Of a stretch of DNA of 64,000 bases, positions 29,207 through 41,261 are shown in pieces (within the stretch, counting starts at the first letter, position 1; each line of letters opens with the position of its first letter). Position numbers and translations under genes: made by a program. The DNA lies in the NCBI RefSeq assembly GCF_958979055.1, contig NC_084886.1:40795654-40859653 (forward strand). The letters are read 5' to 3'. This DNA comes from Alnus glutinosa (taxonomy: Eukaryota > Streptophyta > Magnoliopsida > Fagales > Betulaceae). Below the pieces are notes generated by a model. The model saw only the letters and a program-made list of their open reading frames with translations. It was not told the origin of the DNA and ran no database searches.

Positions 29207-32200
29207 ATGGGCTCGCTTGGGAACGATGATGCTGGAATTAAACCAATCAAGACGGAACCAAATGTCAATATTCCTTATTCCCAGACCCAGGTCCTTGATA
29301 GCCAGTTTTCACCTCCTTCACTTTCTGGTACTGGTTTTTCGTCTCTGATTTTGTTGTTATTTATGTTAAACTTTTGTGCTTTAGAATGATCGTTTTGAAG
29401 AATTGAAAAACAAAACATATTTTTGTTGAATTACTTCAAGTATTTATAGTGGATTGCGATTGCCTTGTAATTGGGGAAAATCTTCAATTTGATTGTGATT
29501 AATCAGAACAAAAAAAGAAAAGAAAAAGGTGAGCTTGTTATTCTGAATTACCTGCATGTGGGTTTGCTCTAGTATTTTTCTTAAACTTTTTATAATGACT
29601 CAATGCTGATAAAATTTCAAATGTATAAGCTTGTTATGTCTTGTGATATGATTAGTTTTTAGGTATATCATTTCATGTCCAGGCCTGTTTTTTTTTTTTT
29701 TTTTCTCTTACTTTATTTGATGTCCAGTATTTATGAATATGGGATATTTCATTACTGGTAATCAAACAGAACAGTCTTGTTTATGAGCTTACCTTTTCTT
29801 TTTAATGGAAACTTAGGTGAAAATGGTGAAGCTGGAGATGCTGATGAATTAAAATATCTGCGAGACACACTGAGTTTTGATGATACTGTTCCCGCTGAAG
29901 ATGCGTTTGAAACCCAAGTAGTGAATCTTGCTTGGGAAACCCAAGTATTGGATATTTGTGGTGAAACCCAAATATGGGATGATCCAGATTGCATTGACAA
30001 TATGGACACTCAGTTGCTAGATGATTTTGATAATGAAGTTGCCAGTGATACTGAAGGGGAGGGAACAGATGGAACTGAAGTTTTGGTTGATAGCGATGAG
30101 CAATCTGATGATGAATTAGTAAGAAGTGGCAGTGGTCACTCGGTGGACAGGGAGAGGATTCAGTGCACTTCTCTTCATGAACATGGTAATAAGGAATTAA
30201 CGGAGCAGCCTGATCCTTTACCTGATAAGGAGCATAGTCCAGGTGAGTCTTTTCTAGAACAGTTGACAACAATGAAAATTTGGTTTTGAATAAATTTTGG
30301 AATAGCTCCTTTTAATACTTTTTCTGAGGTTCCATCTTGGCATGATGATATGATCTTTTGTCTTGTACTGGTATATTCTCTACGATTCAAAGATGCATTG
30401 GCTGTGAAAGAAAAGTGGAAAAAGAAAATGCATCATGTGCAAATTGTTAGACTAGTACTTTTTTTTGATCCTGTTATCAAATATGTAGTTGTGTGCCCAA
30501 GTTTTTCATCATTCTATTAATGCGTAGAAGATTTTGAGTCCAAATAATTTTTTTTTTGCCTCTTCTAAATTTTGCATGTGATGAAATTATTACTGGACTT
30601 GAAAATTAATATTAGGCTTTCCTCTTTGTCTTACAGAAGTCCATGTATCAACTGCAACATGTGTGGTTCAAGGCACCCCAGGACAAAAACCTGGTATGTG
30701 TTTCTTCTGCTTCTGCAATGCATAGTATGAATATGCATGCCTTCGTCCACATTTTTATAAGACTCCTGTAAATAGCATCCTGTTCTAGTTTTAATAAACA
30801 TCTGGCAAGGTTGATTATTTTAGGTGATGTCATCACATCCAAATGGATAAATGCACTGCCAGTTTATGGTAGAATTGTTAATTTTTTGATAAATTACTCT
30901 CTCCTCTTCCAAACTACCTTTCCATTCTCAAACTCACCACCAAACTTTAAATAGTTTCAAACCCCCCCCCCCCATTTGAAATTTCAGTTTCAGCTTACAG
31001 CTTACTCCCTCTGTCTAAGTCAACTGTTAAGTCGGACAGAAAAATGTGTAAAATGACTAAATTGTTGCTTACATAAAAACTTGAAAGAAAAAAAGGGCAA
31101 TGATTTAGACAGTATGTTTGAGATCCTCATGAGTCTAATAGGTAAATGGAATCATTGATTTTTTTTGTTTTTGTTTTTTCAGTTTTCACTTAAGGGACCA
31201 TTTAGTCATTTCATGCATTTTTCTATAACTTAATGACTTATTTGGACGGAGGGGGCAAGTTGAAACCGAAACTTTGAATTAGGAGTTGAGTTGGAAGGAT
31301 TTAAAATTTCGTAGTGTATTTGAGAATGAGGTGGTAGTTTGAGAAGTTAAAGTTCAACTTGCCCTTAATTTTTTGTACATATTTTGTGTTTGTAATTGCT
31401 TTCAGTCTTCCAGATTTTGCCAGGTTTAAGTTCCGCAGATATGTCGAAAACTGCCAAACTAAGCCACCTTTCATGAAGCAACAATTTTTTCTTAAGATTC
31501 AGTGGAGGAAAAGAACTAGGATAGATTCTATGTGAATAGCATGAACGTCTTTCATGTGTAGCTATATATTTCATCGAGCTTTATGTTTCAGCAAAAGCAA
31601 CTAAATATTAAACCACCAATTAGTGCTTTTGACATTTTTTTTTTCCTTTTAGTTGTTGGATTAAAACGCTTTTGTTCACATTTTGTATTTTGTGTACTTT
31701 CAGACCTTCCTTTTGTTATGACATTTTAGATATTTTATTTTGTTCTCGTAAGAGCTAGTTTACATCTTGACGAAATTGTCTGGTTCAGTTGTCGAACTTC
31801 ATTTCAACTGTTTCAGTTGTGAAGAAGGATGCCGATTTTAATACAACACAATTCATTTTTTTATTTTTACATCTCACCGAAAAGAAGTTGATTTCTCAAA
31901 GCTGGAACCTGCTCTCATCTGTTGTTTTATGCCTGAATAGTAGATGTGTCTTCTCATGCCACTAGGGAAGTTTTGAATGAAGACATATTTAATCTAGTTA
32001 ATAAATATCTGATTGGAGCTGTCAGCCAATCTGGGGGCTCTATTTCTTATTTGTTTTCCTGTTTTGCTCAGGAAAACGGCAGTTTGGGTTTACTTCAGTT
32101 CGTACAGCATCAATGCGGGCGTCTGGTCTGGCAGCTCGCATGGCTTCAGAAGTACTTACTGTAAAAAATAATGATGTGTCTGTCCTAGAGGATTCAACAA

Positions 32201-35200
32201 AAGTTGGGGAAGAAGTAGATCAGGAACATGATGTTGTAGAATGGAACGGAAAAATGAAGGGATCAGAGAATGAAAACATGCTCAGGGTTGGCTGTAGAAC
32301 AGCTAGAAAACTTTTCACTGAGAATTCATATGATGACGACAGAGGACTTCCTCTTAACAGCAACATTGTTGAAGGAGAAGAGTTGCCTCAGTTGCCTGCA
32401 TGTGATGATGAATTGGCAGGATTAAGCTATGTTGACTCTCAAGAACCTGGAGAGTATTCTCAGGCCAATGCATTGGATTTTGTGGATAAGTTCCTTAAAG
32501 ATAATGCCATGGAGTTTGAACAAGAATTTAACCTTGGAAAGAAAACTAGGGGAAAATCAAATTCTGTCTCAAGAGCAAAGGGCCTGCAAAGTTTTGCCAA
32601 GAAAGTCAATGATAGAAACCTGTTTGGAGAAGCAGCGATTTTTGACTGGGATGATAACCGTGAGGATGAAGGAGGGGGAGATATCTTCTGCAGAAGGAAA
32701 GAAGAATTCTTTGCTACTGGAGAACATGCGTGGAGATCCTTTACCGAACCTTTGAAGCCTGGAGGAAGCAGACTTGATGAGTATAAAGACAATGAAGAAC
32801 ATATAATTTTCAAGAACAAAAGAATGGGGTTAGCTCATTCTGATTCCAAATTAGTGTGTCCTAAACCAAAAGTTAATGACAAGGCAGCGGATGAAATGAA
32901 ATTGAGAAAAAATCTTGTCAATGAGTTTGGTGAACAGTTTAATGACAATCCCTCTAGAGGACATATGGTAACTAATGTTACTAGGACAGATGTGCCAGGA
33001 ATATTAAATATAGGTTTTGACACACAATTGGCTGCGGAAGCTATGGAAGCCTTATTCCATGGTGAGGGCCTTGTGAAACATGATGCTAATGATGCCCATC
33101 AAGGTATGGAGAACAACTCAAAGGGTTCTTGCAGAGGTTCTCTAGAAGGAGAAACGGATAATGTAATTCATTCGAAACGACCCTCTTGTCGTAAGAGGGT
33201 AAGCCCCTCTGAAGTATGGGTTGCTTCAAGACAGTGCAAGAAAGCTAAGAGCATGAGTGCCAAATTAAGTAAAGAGTCTTCAATTTCATCAGAGAAACAT
33301 TCTGATAATGTCAGGAGTCAGAGTAGAATTGATCCAGTCAGAACAAGATCCAAGAGGGTTAACTTGATTGCTGAAGAATGTCTTATCACCAATGGGAGTG
33401 GAAACTCAGACAAAATGATTTCTAAGATCATTGAGCAAAGAAACGCAGGACAAACTTTGGACAGAAGCTGCACTAATGAGTCCCACAGATGTGATGGCAA
33501 TGCAACCATAGGTGGAGATGGCACAGTTAAGAAGTTGCATTTACAAGGTGATGGTGGTATGCATACACCCATTGCTCGTCGAACTAGACAGTCATTGGTA
33601 GTAAATCATTTGAAGAAGGCTGAGAATGCATCCAGTGATTATAGGGAAGTGATTAGCCATCTGGCGGAGGTATGCGCCTTAGAAGAGAAAAGCAATTGTA
33701 GCATAGGCATCCAAGCTTCTGAAGTGTTGAAGGAAAAATCTTCTATATTGGGTTCTAATCAGTCTGGAGAAGTTGAAAATGTAAAAGCAAGTCAACATGG
33801 GCAATCCACTTCATGGTTGACAGCTAATACTAATGGTTCTAAAATTGATGCATTGAGCTGTCATCGAAAGAGAAGATCTCATCGAAATTTGTCAGGTCAG
33901 GAAAATGAATCTGATAACTTAGATGGTGGTGCACTTGAACCATCTGTTCCGCTGAAAGACATTGGACAATCTGTCACCAAGCGGAAAAGGTCGCGGCGTG
34001 ATGCTAAAAGCACTTTGATTGATTCAGAGATGAAGAGGAAAACACGATCAGGGGATGCTCCTATTTATGTTAAGTCTGGTGATATCGATGGAAAAATGCT
34101 ATCTAACAATCTAGATAATGAATCTGATATCAATCGGCGGAACAGATCTCATGGAAATGAATCTGATAACTTAGATGGTGCACTTGAACCATCTGTTCCG
34201 CCGAAAGACATTGGACAATCTGTCACCAAGCGGAAAAGGTCGCAGCGTGATGCTAAAAGCGCTTTGATTGATTCAAAGATGAAGAGGAAAACACGATCAG
34301 GGGATGCTCCTATTTATGGCATATCTGGTGATATTGATGGAAAAATGATATCTAATGATCTAATTGGGTCAAAGACAGGCAAGCACTCTGACAGAAATAG
34401 TAATGCAAGTTGCCCGTCATCTACTGAAAAGGTGAATGTCAGGTTGGATGAATCGCCAAGAGAGAAACGTAAACCATCTGATTCAGTATGTACTACTCCT
34501 ACCCCAGTTAACTGCAAGCCACCTGAGAATACTGTGTCACCTGTTTGTATGGGCAATGAATACTTCAAACAGTCGAACCTGTCAAGACTGAGCCTTCTGA
34601 AAGAAATCCGCAACTTAAGTGCTGCACAGCCTGAACCTTCTTCTGCATCAAAAGATTCAAGGAAGAGGAGAGATATGACTTACGTTCGAGTCTTGTACAG
34701 CCAACACTTAGATGATGATATAATTAAGCAGCAGAAGAAGGTAGTTTGTCATTTTGTCGGCCTCTTTTTAAGCAATATGCAATCTGGTTCAAACTATATC
34801 TTGTCTGTTATTCTTGTCTTGCAGATTTTGGCCAGGCTAGGAATTTCCATATCGTCTTCTATTACGGACGCCACACATTTCATAGCAGATCAATTTGTGC
34901 GTACAAGGAATATGTTAGAGGCTATTGCGTCTGGAAAACTAGTGGTGACACATTTATGGCTTGAGAGCTGTGGGCAAGCTAGCTGTTTCATTGATGAGAA
35001 AAATTACATACTGAGGGATGTCAAGAAGGAAAAGGAGTTTGGCTTTAGCATGCCGGTTTCATTGGCACGCGCATCCCAGCATCCACTTTTGAAGGTAGGT
35101 CTTCTGTTTATGTTGATTTAAACCAGATGCATTGGCTACTTGTTCATTTTTATCCATATTCAAATGATAACTTCTTTGCAGGGTCGAAGAGTTTTGGTTA

Positions 35201-36376
35201 CCCCAAATACAAAGCCTGGTAAAGAAACAATTTCAAGTTTGGTTAAAGCTGTTCAGGGCCAGGTACAGAGTTTGCAGGTTATAGTATTATTCATATGTTT
35301 ACATCTTTATAAAGTAGCACTTTTATTTTGAACTTATTCTGATCACTTTGATGGTCATGAGTCATGACTAGAAAGATTCTAGTAGTTACCGCCGACATGC
35401 ACATAGATATTTTAATCTTGCATATTTGTTCAATTTTCTCCTGTTTTAATTTGAGCTGTCCCTTTCAAAAAAAAAAAAAAAAAAATTTGAGCTGTCAATT
35501 GCCAGTGCTTTCATTAACTTTATCTGGGTCCGGAGATGCTTAAATAATTTTTTATTTTCTAACTTATTGTTTTGATTCTGATTTCCTCTCAAAATGCTCC
35601 CCAGGTGTTGGAGAGAACTGGCAGATCTACTCTGAAGGAGGATAAAATTCCAGAGGATTTATTGGTTCTATCTTGTGAAGAAGATTATTCTGTCTGTGTG
35701 CCTTTCCTTGAAAAAGGTTAACAACAATTATGTGTCGTTAGTCTTTGAATAATCCATAAAATGCATAAACTTCACTAAGTATTGGGCAACATTGGTTTAT
35801 GCTTGCAGGGGCATCAGTTTATAGTTCGGAGCTGTTGTTGAATGGTATAGTTACTCAGAGGTTGGAGTATGAAAGGTTGGTTTGATTTTAATTAGAGCAT
35901 TATCTATGTGATGGATAAGTAAATCATTTCTGCATAAATGAACGCTTTTATCAAAAGTAGAAGCTAGTTTAGCCACCAAGTTGTCTATGTCTCAGAAGTG
36001 CATGCTGGGATTTATCCTTAAATTTTGTGGCATTTTCTTTTAAGAAGCAAAATTCTGCATTTCTTCTCTACTGGCTTAGGAGTGCTTGTAATTGGATGGT
36101 AAATGATATTGTATCAATTTTGATATTGAAATATGTTGTCCATATGATTGCCAAGATTTTCTCCCAAGTTTTCCTTTGTTGACCTAATTGATGATTGGTA
36201 CTTGATCCAAATGTATGTGTGCTACAGTGGGGGGAACCATTGGTCGCTTTTCTAACACAATTGCATTTCCTGATGACAGGCATCGCCTCTTTGCTGATGA
36301 TGTCAAAAGAACACGTTCTACAATATGGCTGAGAAAAGACAGCAATCAGTTCCTTCCTGTGACTAAACATAAATAA
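29207..36376 (+). CDS. Tandem-BRCT DNA-damage-response protein (MDC1/PTIP-like plant family)
   Basis: I place nine coding exons: 29207-29327, 29817-30242, 30637-30693, 32072-34740, 34825-35094, 35182-35262, 35605-35716, 35809-35875 and 36280-36376. All phases agree and the sum is 3900 nt (1299 aa). The acidic N-terminus carries TQ motifs at about T27, T73, T82, T91 and T105. A conserved block, GKRQFGFTSVRTASMRASGL, starts near residue 202. A GFDTQLAAEAMEALF motif lies mid-protein. The middle is basic, with repeated RKRKTR-like patches and an internal duplication. Two BRCT domains end the protein: about 1072-1155 (TYVRVLYSQHLDDD..., THLWLESC) and about 1182-1285 (GRRVLVTPN...). Tandem BRCTs usually bind phosphoserine peptides at chromatin, and the family is plant BRCT/DNA-repair proteins such as At4g03130 and At3g21480. 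I infer a nuclear repair mediator. The exact orthologue is not established. Confidence 0.9.
33901..34365 (+). repeat. In-frame 252-bp tandem duplication in BRCT gene exon 4
   Basis: Two adjacent copies starting at 33901 and about 34153 encode ESDNLDG(G)ALEPSVP, KDIGQSVTKRKRS, MKRKTRSGDAPIY and SGDIDGKM. Copy 1 has one extra codon (GGT), and substitutions are few. Each copy holds two basic clusters (KRKRSRRD, MKRKTR) that could be nuclear-localisation or DNA-binding patches. Confidence 0.9.
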
Positions 36377-36462
36377 GATTCATTTTATTCATTTATTCTT
36401 CTGATTTTTTTTTCCCTCCCGATTCATTGTCTTTTAGGCGTTCTTGGTAGGAACAAATCTAT

Positions 36463-36585
36463 TCTTCACACTCACTTCACAACGGCTGATGTGGCATGGG
36501 TTGAATGACCACTTAAAAAAACAAAACTTTCTACCTTCATTGAGCTCATACCACATGTCAACAGTGTGAAGTGGGTGTGACAAAA
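36463..36585. mobile_element. Fold-back MITE downstream of the BRCT gene
   Basis: cttcacactcacttcacaacggctgatgtggcatgggttgaatg at the left is inverted as cattgagctcataccacatgtcaacagtgtgaagtgggtgtgac at the right, with a few mismatches. Non-coding. The rest of 36600-37427 is intergenic and probably 3'UTR of the convergent RING-CH gene. Confidence 0.6.
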
Positions 36586-37427
36586 TGGATGTAAAGTATA
36601 GTATTACTCTTTCGGTAGGCAGCAGGTACCTAGTGATCTGTACATAATATTGATTGTTGTGAATGCTCGCAACTCTTGGCTTCTCATGTAAAATTAATTA
36701 TGCTATTATGTGGAAGTTTGTTTCACATCTCATTTGATTCTTTTAGCATATGACTAATATTTTTTAAGAATTCATTGAAGTTTGGTTGCTTGTTTGATGA
36801 AAAATGGTTAAGAGGGAGAGTGAAGGCAAATACTTGATCATGAAATGCTTGAAAAGAATCCAACCAGTGCCAGCATATATTGTTTTCTATCTGTTGTCAA
36901 AGTTTAATGCTTGAAAAGCAAAAATTTTGAAGGTAGGAGACATCCTTGTTACTACAGAGACAATGAGAGCACCCGTGGGTGGCGTACAGGAAACCTGGAA
37001 AGCAGAAAAACACAACACACATTGACGTCCAAACATAATATGTATCAACTTTCTACTCTGGTAGGAATCTTAGCACAACATGACCTTGACAAAACCAATA
37101 CCTAGAACAAAGTGCATTCAGTTTTCCTGAACTGAAAAGATTCTACGCCTCAATAGCATGAAGATATTAAACGATGTAGCGAGACAGAACAAAGAGAATT
37201 TTACAAGCTTACAACATTAGTTGACAGTTGACCCACAAAAAAGGAATTCTCTCACATTTAACGCGTGACCTCTTCCTTTTGGCACACACGCCAAATACTT
37301 CTAAGATAACAAAATAAGCCTATTTAGGGTATTGCTTGAATACGCTTTAGTATTTGTACACCAATAATTTACAATACGCAAGCAAGCAACTCGTAGAAAA
37401 CACCTTGCAATCCAGTTGCGAGTCCGA

Positions 37428-40400
37428 TCACACTGGGGGGTTCTGCGCAACCTGAACTCGCCAAGAGAAATATTGAATATACAAGGAGTTGAGGCTCATG
37501 GCTATGCCGAAGCCTAAAACTGATGCAACCAGTACAGCATAAATGGCCCTCAGATGAAGCTACATCAAAATAAAGAGGTCTAGTCAATAAGAAAAGGACC
37601 AATAAGGCAAACATGTAGAAACAAATTTGGTTATATTTTAGAAAGCCGTGTGAGAATTAAATTAAAAATGAAATAAAAGGGATAGGCTTAATTTCTTTTC
37701 TTATAATATTAGCATAAGAGTCGAGCATAATGACAAAAGGATTCATGCTGAAAGAGGACTTCCTATTCTGAGTTAATCCCGTTTTTCTTATGGGTCACAA
37801 TTATTCAAACATGCTTTTTTTGACTCTTCCTTTGCAGCACATCTGCATATTGGAGATACTTTCTGCAGCTGAAAGAAACAATTCACTTCACCTTCCCTAA
37901 GTTTAGAAGTGATGGTGGCATAACTATATGTCTGCTTTGGCTCCATTGATGGCCAGAACTATGGTCTTGGTGTTGCATCACAATTCAAGAGAAGTTAGCA
38001 GTGGGATGGTACAAAATAATCACCAGCCCCTTTTTTCTAATTTTTGTGGCAAAAATTCACCGGATTAAACTTCAAGAGAAGAATTCTATAAAAAAAAAAT
38101 TGATCTTGTTAAGAGTTTTGTAGAACTATCATCATCTAAATTATAGACCAATTACATGCCACCATTTTCATAGGGTGCTTTCCAACGGTTACTGTTACGT
38201 ACCTAGGGTAATTAGAATCAGGTTTTAAATTAGATAAGTGTCGTATTATCGTTTAAAAGAATAATAGGTTTATTAGTATGGTATTATTTGTATAATAAAT
38301 TAATTAGGAAAATAACGAGTCTTGCTCATAAAGCAAGAATCTCAAAATTAAGGGATTTATATCCCATTATATTAGGTTTTTTATTAGGAAGGAAATAAGG
38401 GAATTAATTATCCCATTAGGTTTAGTATTATTTATGTAATATTTATTTATTTATTGTTTCCGTATTTTTAGCTTGTAATCCTATAAATAGGGGTATTGAA
38501 GAATGAATAATATGAAGAAGAAAATTATTATAAAACAACTCTAGTAGTTGCTTTGGAAGTTTTTTAGGGTTTCTCGAATAATCCTAACTTTAGGAGGCCT
38601 AGGGTACCTCGAATACCCTACTATCCCACGCACCAACTATCCTAATTATCCACCGTCCACCCCTCGTTACGGAGGACCATAACAAAGTAGTTGCTTTGGG
38701 AGTTTTTTAGGGTTTCTCGAATAATCCTAACTTTAGGAGGCCTATGGTACCTTGAATACCCTACTATCCCACGCACCAACTATCCCAATTATCCACCGTC
38801 CACCCCTCGTTACGGAGGACCGTAACAACTTGGTATCAGAGCCAAGTTTCGAAGCAATGGTGCAACGACTGAAGCACGAGAAGGAACTAGAAGCAAGGGC
38901 CGAACGCATTCAGAAGAATGTGAAGGCACTCGCAGATGGGATGGAACGGATGGTCAAAAGAATGGAGGAGTTTATGGCTGCCTGTGACATCAAGCTCCAG
39001 CCGTCCCATGCAGAAGACCCATCTTGCCCAGAAGTCATCCGTATAGAAGAGCAACCCACAAAAGAGACTTTACCATCACCCTTAGAAAATCTACCCGAAC
39101 TACAACCCACCAAAGAAACACCAACCCCACCACCAAGCAAAGACCCAGAAACCATCACCGTTCAAAAGAAAGACCAACCCCCACCATCTCCACAAACACC
39201 ACCACCTAACAACCCATCGGCACAAACACTATCCCTACCCAAAATTCCAGCCAAAGCCCAGAAAAACGATACCTTTTGGCCAACACCGGAAGCTCAGCCC
39301 CCACCATCACCTCCAAAAATTCTACCAAGTTCACCGACCAACAAGTCAATCCATCACCCACAATGTCAATCCCCGAAACCACAATGCCCAGCCACCCTCT
39401 CCACGAGTTCATCAACCCCGCGTCACCCATACCTCAAGACTACTCACTGTCAACCACAAACCAAAAGGATCAAACCAAAAAAACCACCCCCACGTTGAAA
39501 CCCTCCCCTTTCACACTGATTGGTCCAGAAGAAGGAAACGGGCAAGGTTCAAAACAAGACATTTCCTGGCAAGAAGAAAGCCCCTTGCAGTGTCTAAGTT
39601 CGGTGTGAACCGGTTGGGCCGTGGGAAGAAAGACACGGGCTGGGACAAAAGGGGACTGAAGTAGAAGAGGCAGGTGCGGCGGGCCAACAACCGGGGCTTC
39701 AAGTTCAAGGTGTCGGCAATTCGGTGTTCAGCAAGGAAGAGGCTCGGGAAGGAGACCAGGTCGTGGCTAAGAGTGGCGGGCACAGGCCAGCGGCAGGGAG
39801 CAGGGCTCGGCAGGATGGGTAGCGATCCAGAGGAGCGCGGTTCTCCTCCGGATGGCGTTTCAGGTCACCGGCGGCCACCCAGACGTCCGCCAGACGGTGA
39901 TTATGCAAAGGGGGGCGATTCCGGCGTAAACTACGGCAGCCCGGAATTTTCCATCGCGCACAGGGGCGAGCCTCCACGCGATTCTGTGATGGATGCAGAG
40001 ATACCGGCCAATGATCGACAATTTCCGGTGAGCAAGGTGGACAGAGGAGCATGCTCGGGCTTGACTGGCGGAGGAAGATTGAAGATTGGACTCGAGATTT
40101 CCGGATTCTTTGCTGCAGGAGAATTCAACCCAGAATCTGCTAGAGGAAAATGGAAAGAAGTTGCAGCTGGAAGGGAAGGGACGCACGTTAGAGCAACTGG
40201 CGGCGTGAATTCCGGGCATCTAGTAGAGAGAAATATGTTGCCTGATCTTGCTACCCCTAAATGGAAGATTGCGGATGAGGGAAACATGGAAGCCACGATT
40301 TGGGGGGAATCATCGTCGACGTCTGTGATGCTGAGTTAAAAAAAAAAAAAAAAAAAGAAGAAGAAGAAAGAAAAGAAAAAAAAGAAGATACCCTCCACGT

Positions 40401-41201
40401 CAGCAGCAATTGACAGCATTTTTAATTTTTTTGGAATTTGAAGAGGATAGGAGTGTTTCGTACTTAGGGTAATTAGAATCAGGTTTTAAATTAGATAAGT
40501 GTCGTATTATCGTTTAAGAGAATAATAGGTTTATTAGTATGGTATTATTTGTATAATAAATTAATTAGAAAAATAACGAGTCTTGCTCATAAAGCAAGAA
40601 TCTCAAAATTAAGGGATTTATATCCCATTATATTAGGTTTTTTATTAGGAAGGAAATAAGGGAATTAATTATCCCATTAGGTTTAGTATTATTTATGTAA
40701 TATTTATTTATTTATTGTTTCCGTATTTTTAGCTTGTAATCCTATAAATAGGGGTATTGAAGAATGAATAATATGAAGAAGAAAATTAGTATAAAACAAC
40801 TCTAGTAGTTGCTTTGGGAGTTTTTTAGGGTTTCTCGAATAATCCTAACTTTAGAAGGCCTAGGGTACCTCGAATACCCTACTATCCCACGCACCAACTA
40901 TCCCAATTATCCACCGTCCACCCCTCGTTACTCAGGACCGTAACAGTTACCAATTTTTATCTAAATTATAGACCAATAGTTACCTACTAGGTAACGCATC
41001 GTATTCTTTTTATAGGAGAATCCAAAACAATTAGGGTACTTTTCAAAGAGAGGAAAAGAATAAAAGAGAAAAAAAAAAAATCACGGTTTCCAAATTAGAT
41101 AGCATTACTCACGAAAGTGTAGAAGAGGTGGACAATAATGGCCACAAGTGCAAACTCGAGAGCTGCATATGTCCATACGTACTCCTTGATTGCTGCAAAT
41201 C

Positions 41202-41261
<60 letters not shown>

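Larger units (their letters stand above)
38188..40950 (+). mobile_element. Non-autonomous LTR retroelement in intron 7 of the RING-CH gene
   Basis: The element spans 38193-40945 and is flanked by the 5-bp duplication gttac (38188-38192, 40946-40950). LTRs begin TGTTACG/TGTTTCG and end CGTAACA. The 5' LTR is followed by a primer-binding site complementary to initiator tRNA-Met. A purine-rich tract (gaagaggataggag) precedes the 3' LTR. The 1.6 kb interior has no protease, integrase, reverse transcriptase or RNase H sequence. It encodes a charged, Pro/Thr-rich frame (38857-39498) and another frame (39674-40339), neither recognisable. It therefore depends on proteins in trans (LARD/TRIM-like). 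LTR copies differ at roughly ten positions plus one 143-bp unit, which suggests a fairly young insertion. Confidence 0.9.

Noticed and set aside
31946..32070. Additional BRCT-gene exon (VDVSSHATREVLNEDIF)
   Set aside because: A possible AG acceptor exists at about 31941 but no donor in a suitable phase. Joining 30693 directly to 32072 gives the conserved PGKRQFGFTSVR reading.
34741..34824. Treating the 1002-codon continuous frame as one exon
   Set aside because: It would put 28 extra residues in the middle of BRCT 1. Both borders are good GT and AG sites and the spliced form restores the domain.
39674..40339. 221-codon frame in the LTR element as a host gene
   Set aside because: It lies wholly inside the element interior, shows no known domain and overlaps several equally long frames on the other strand.
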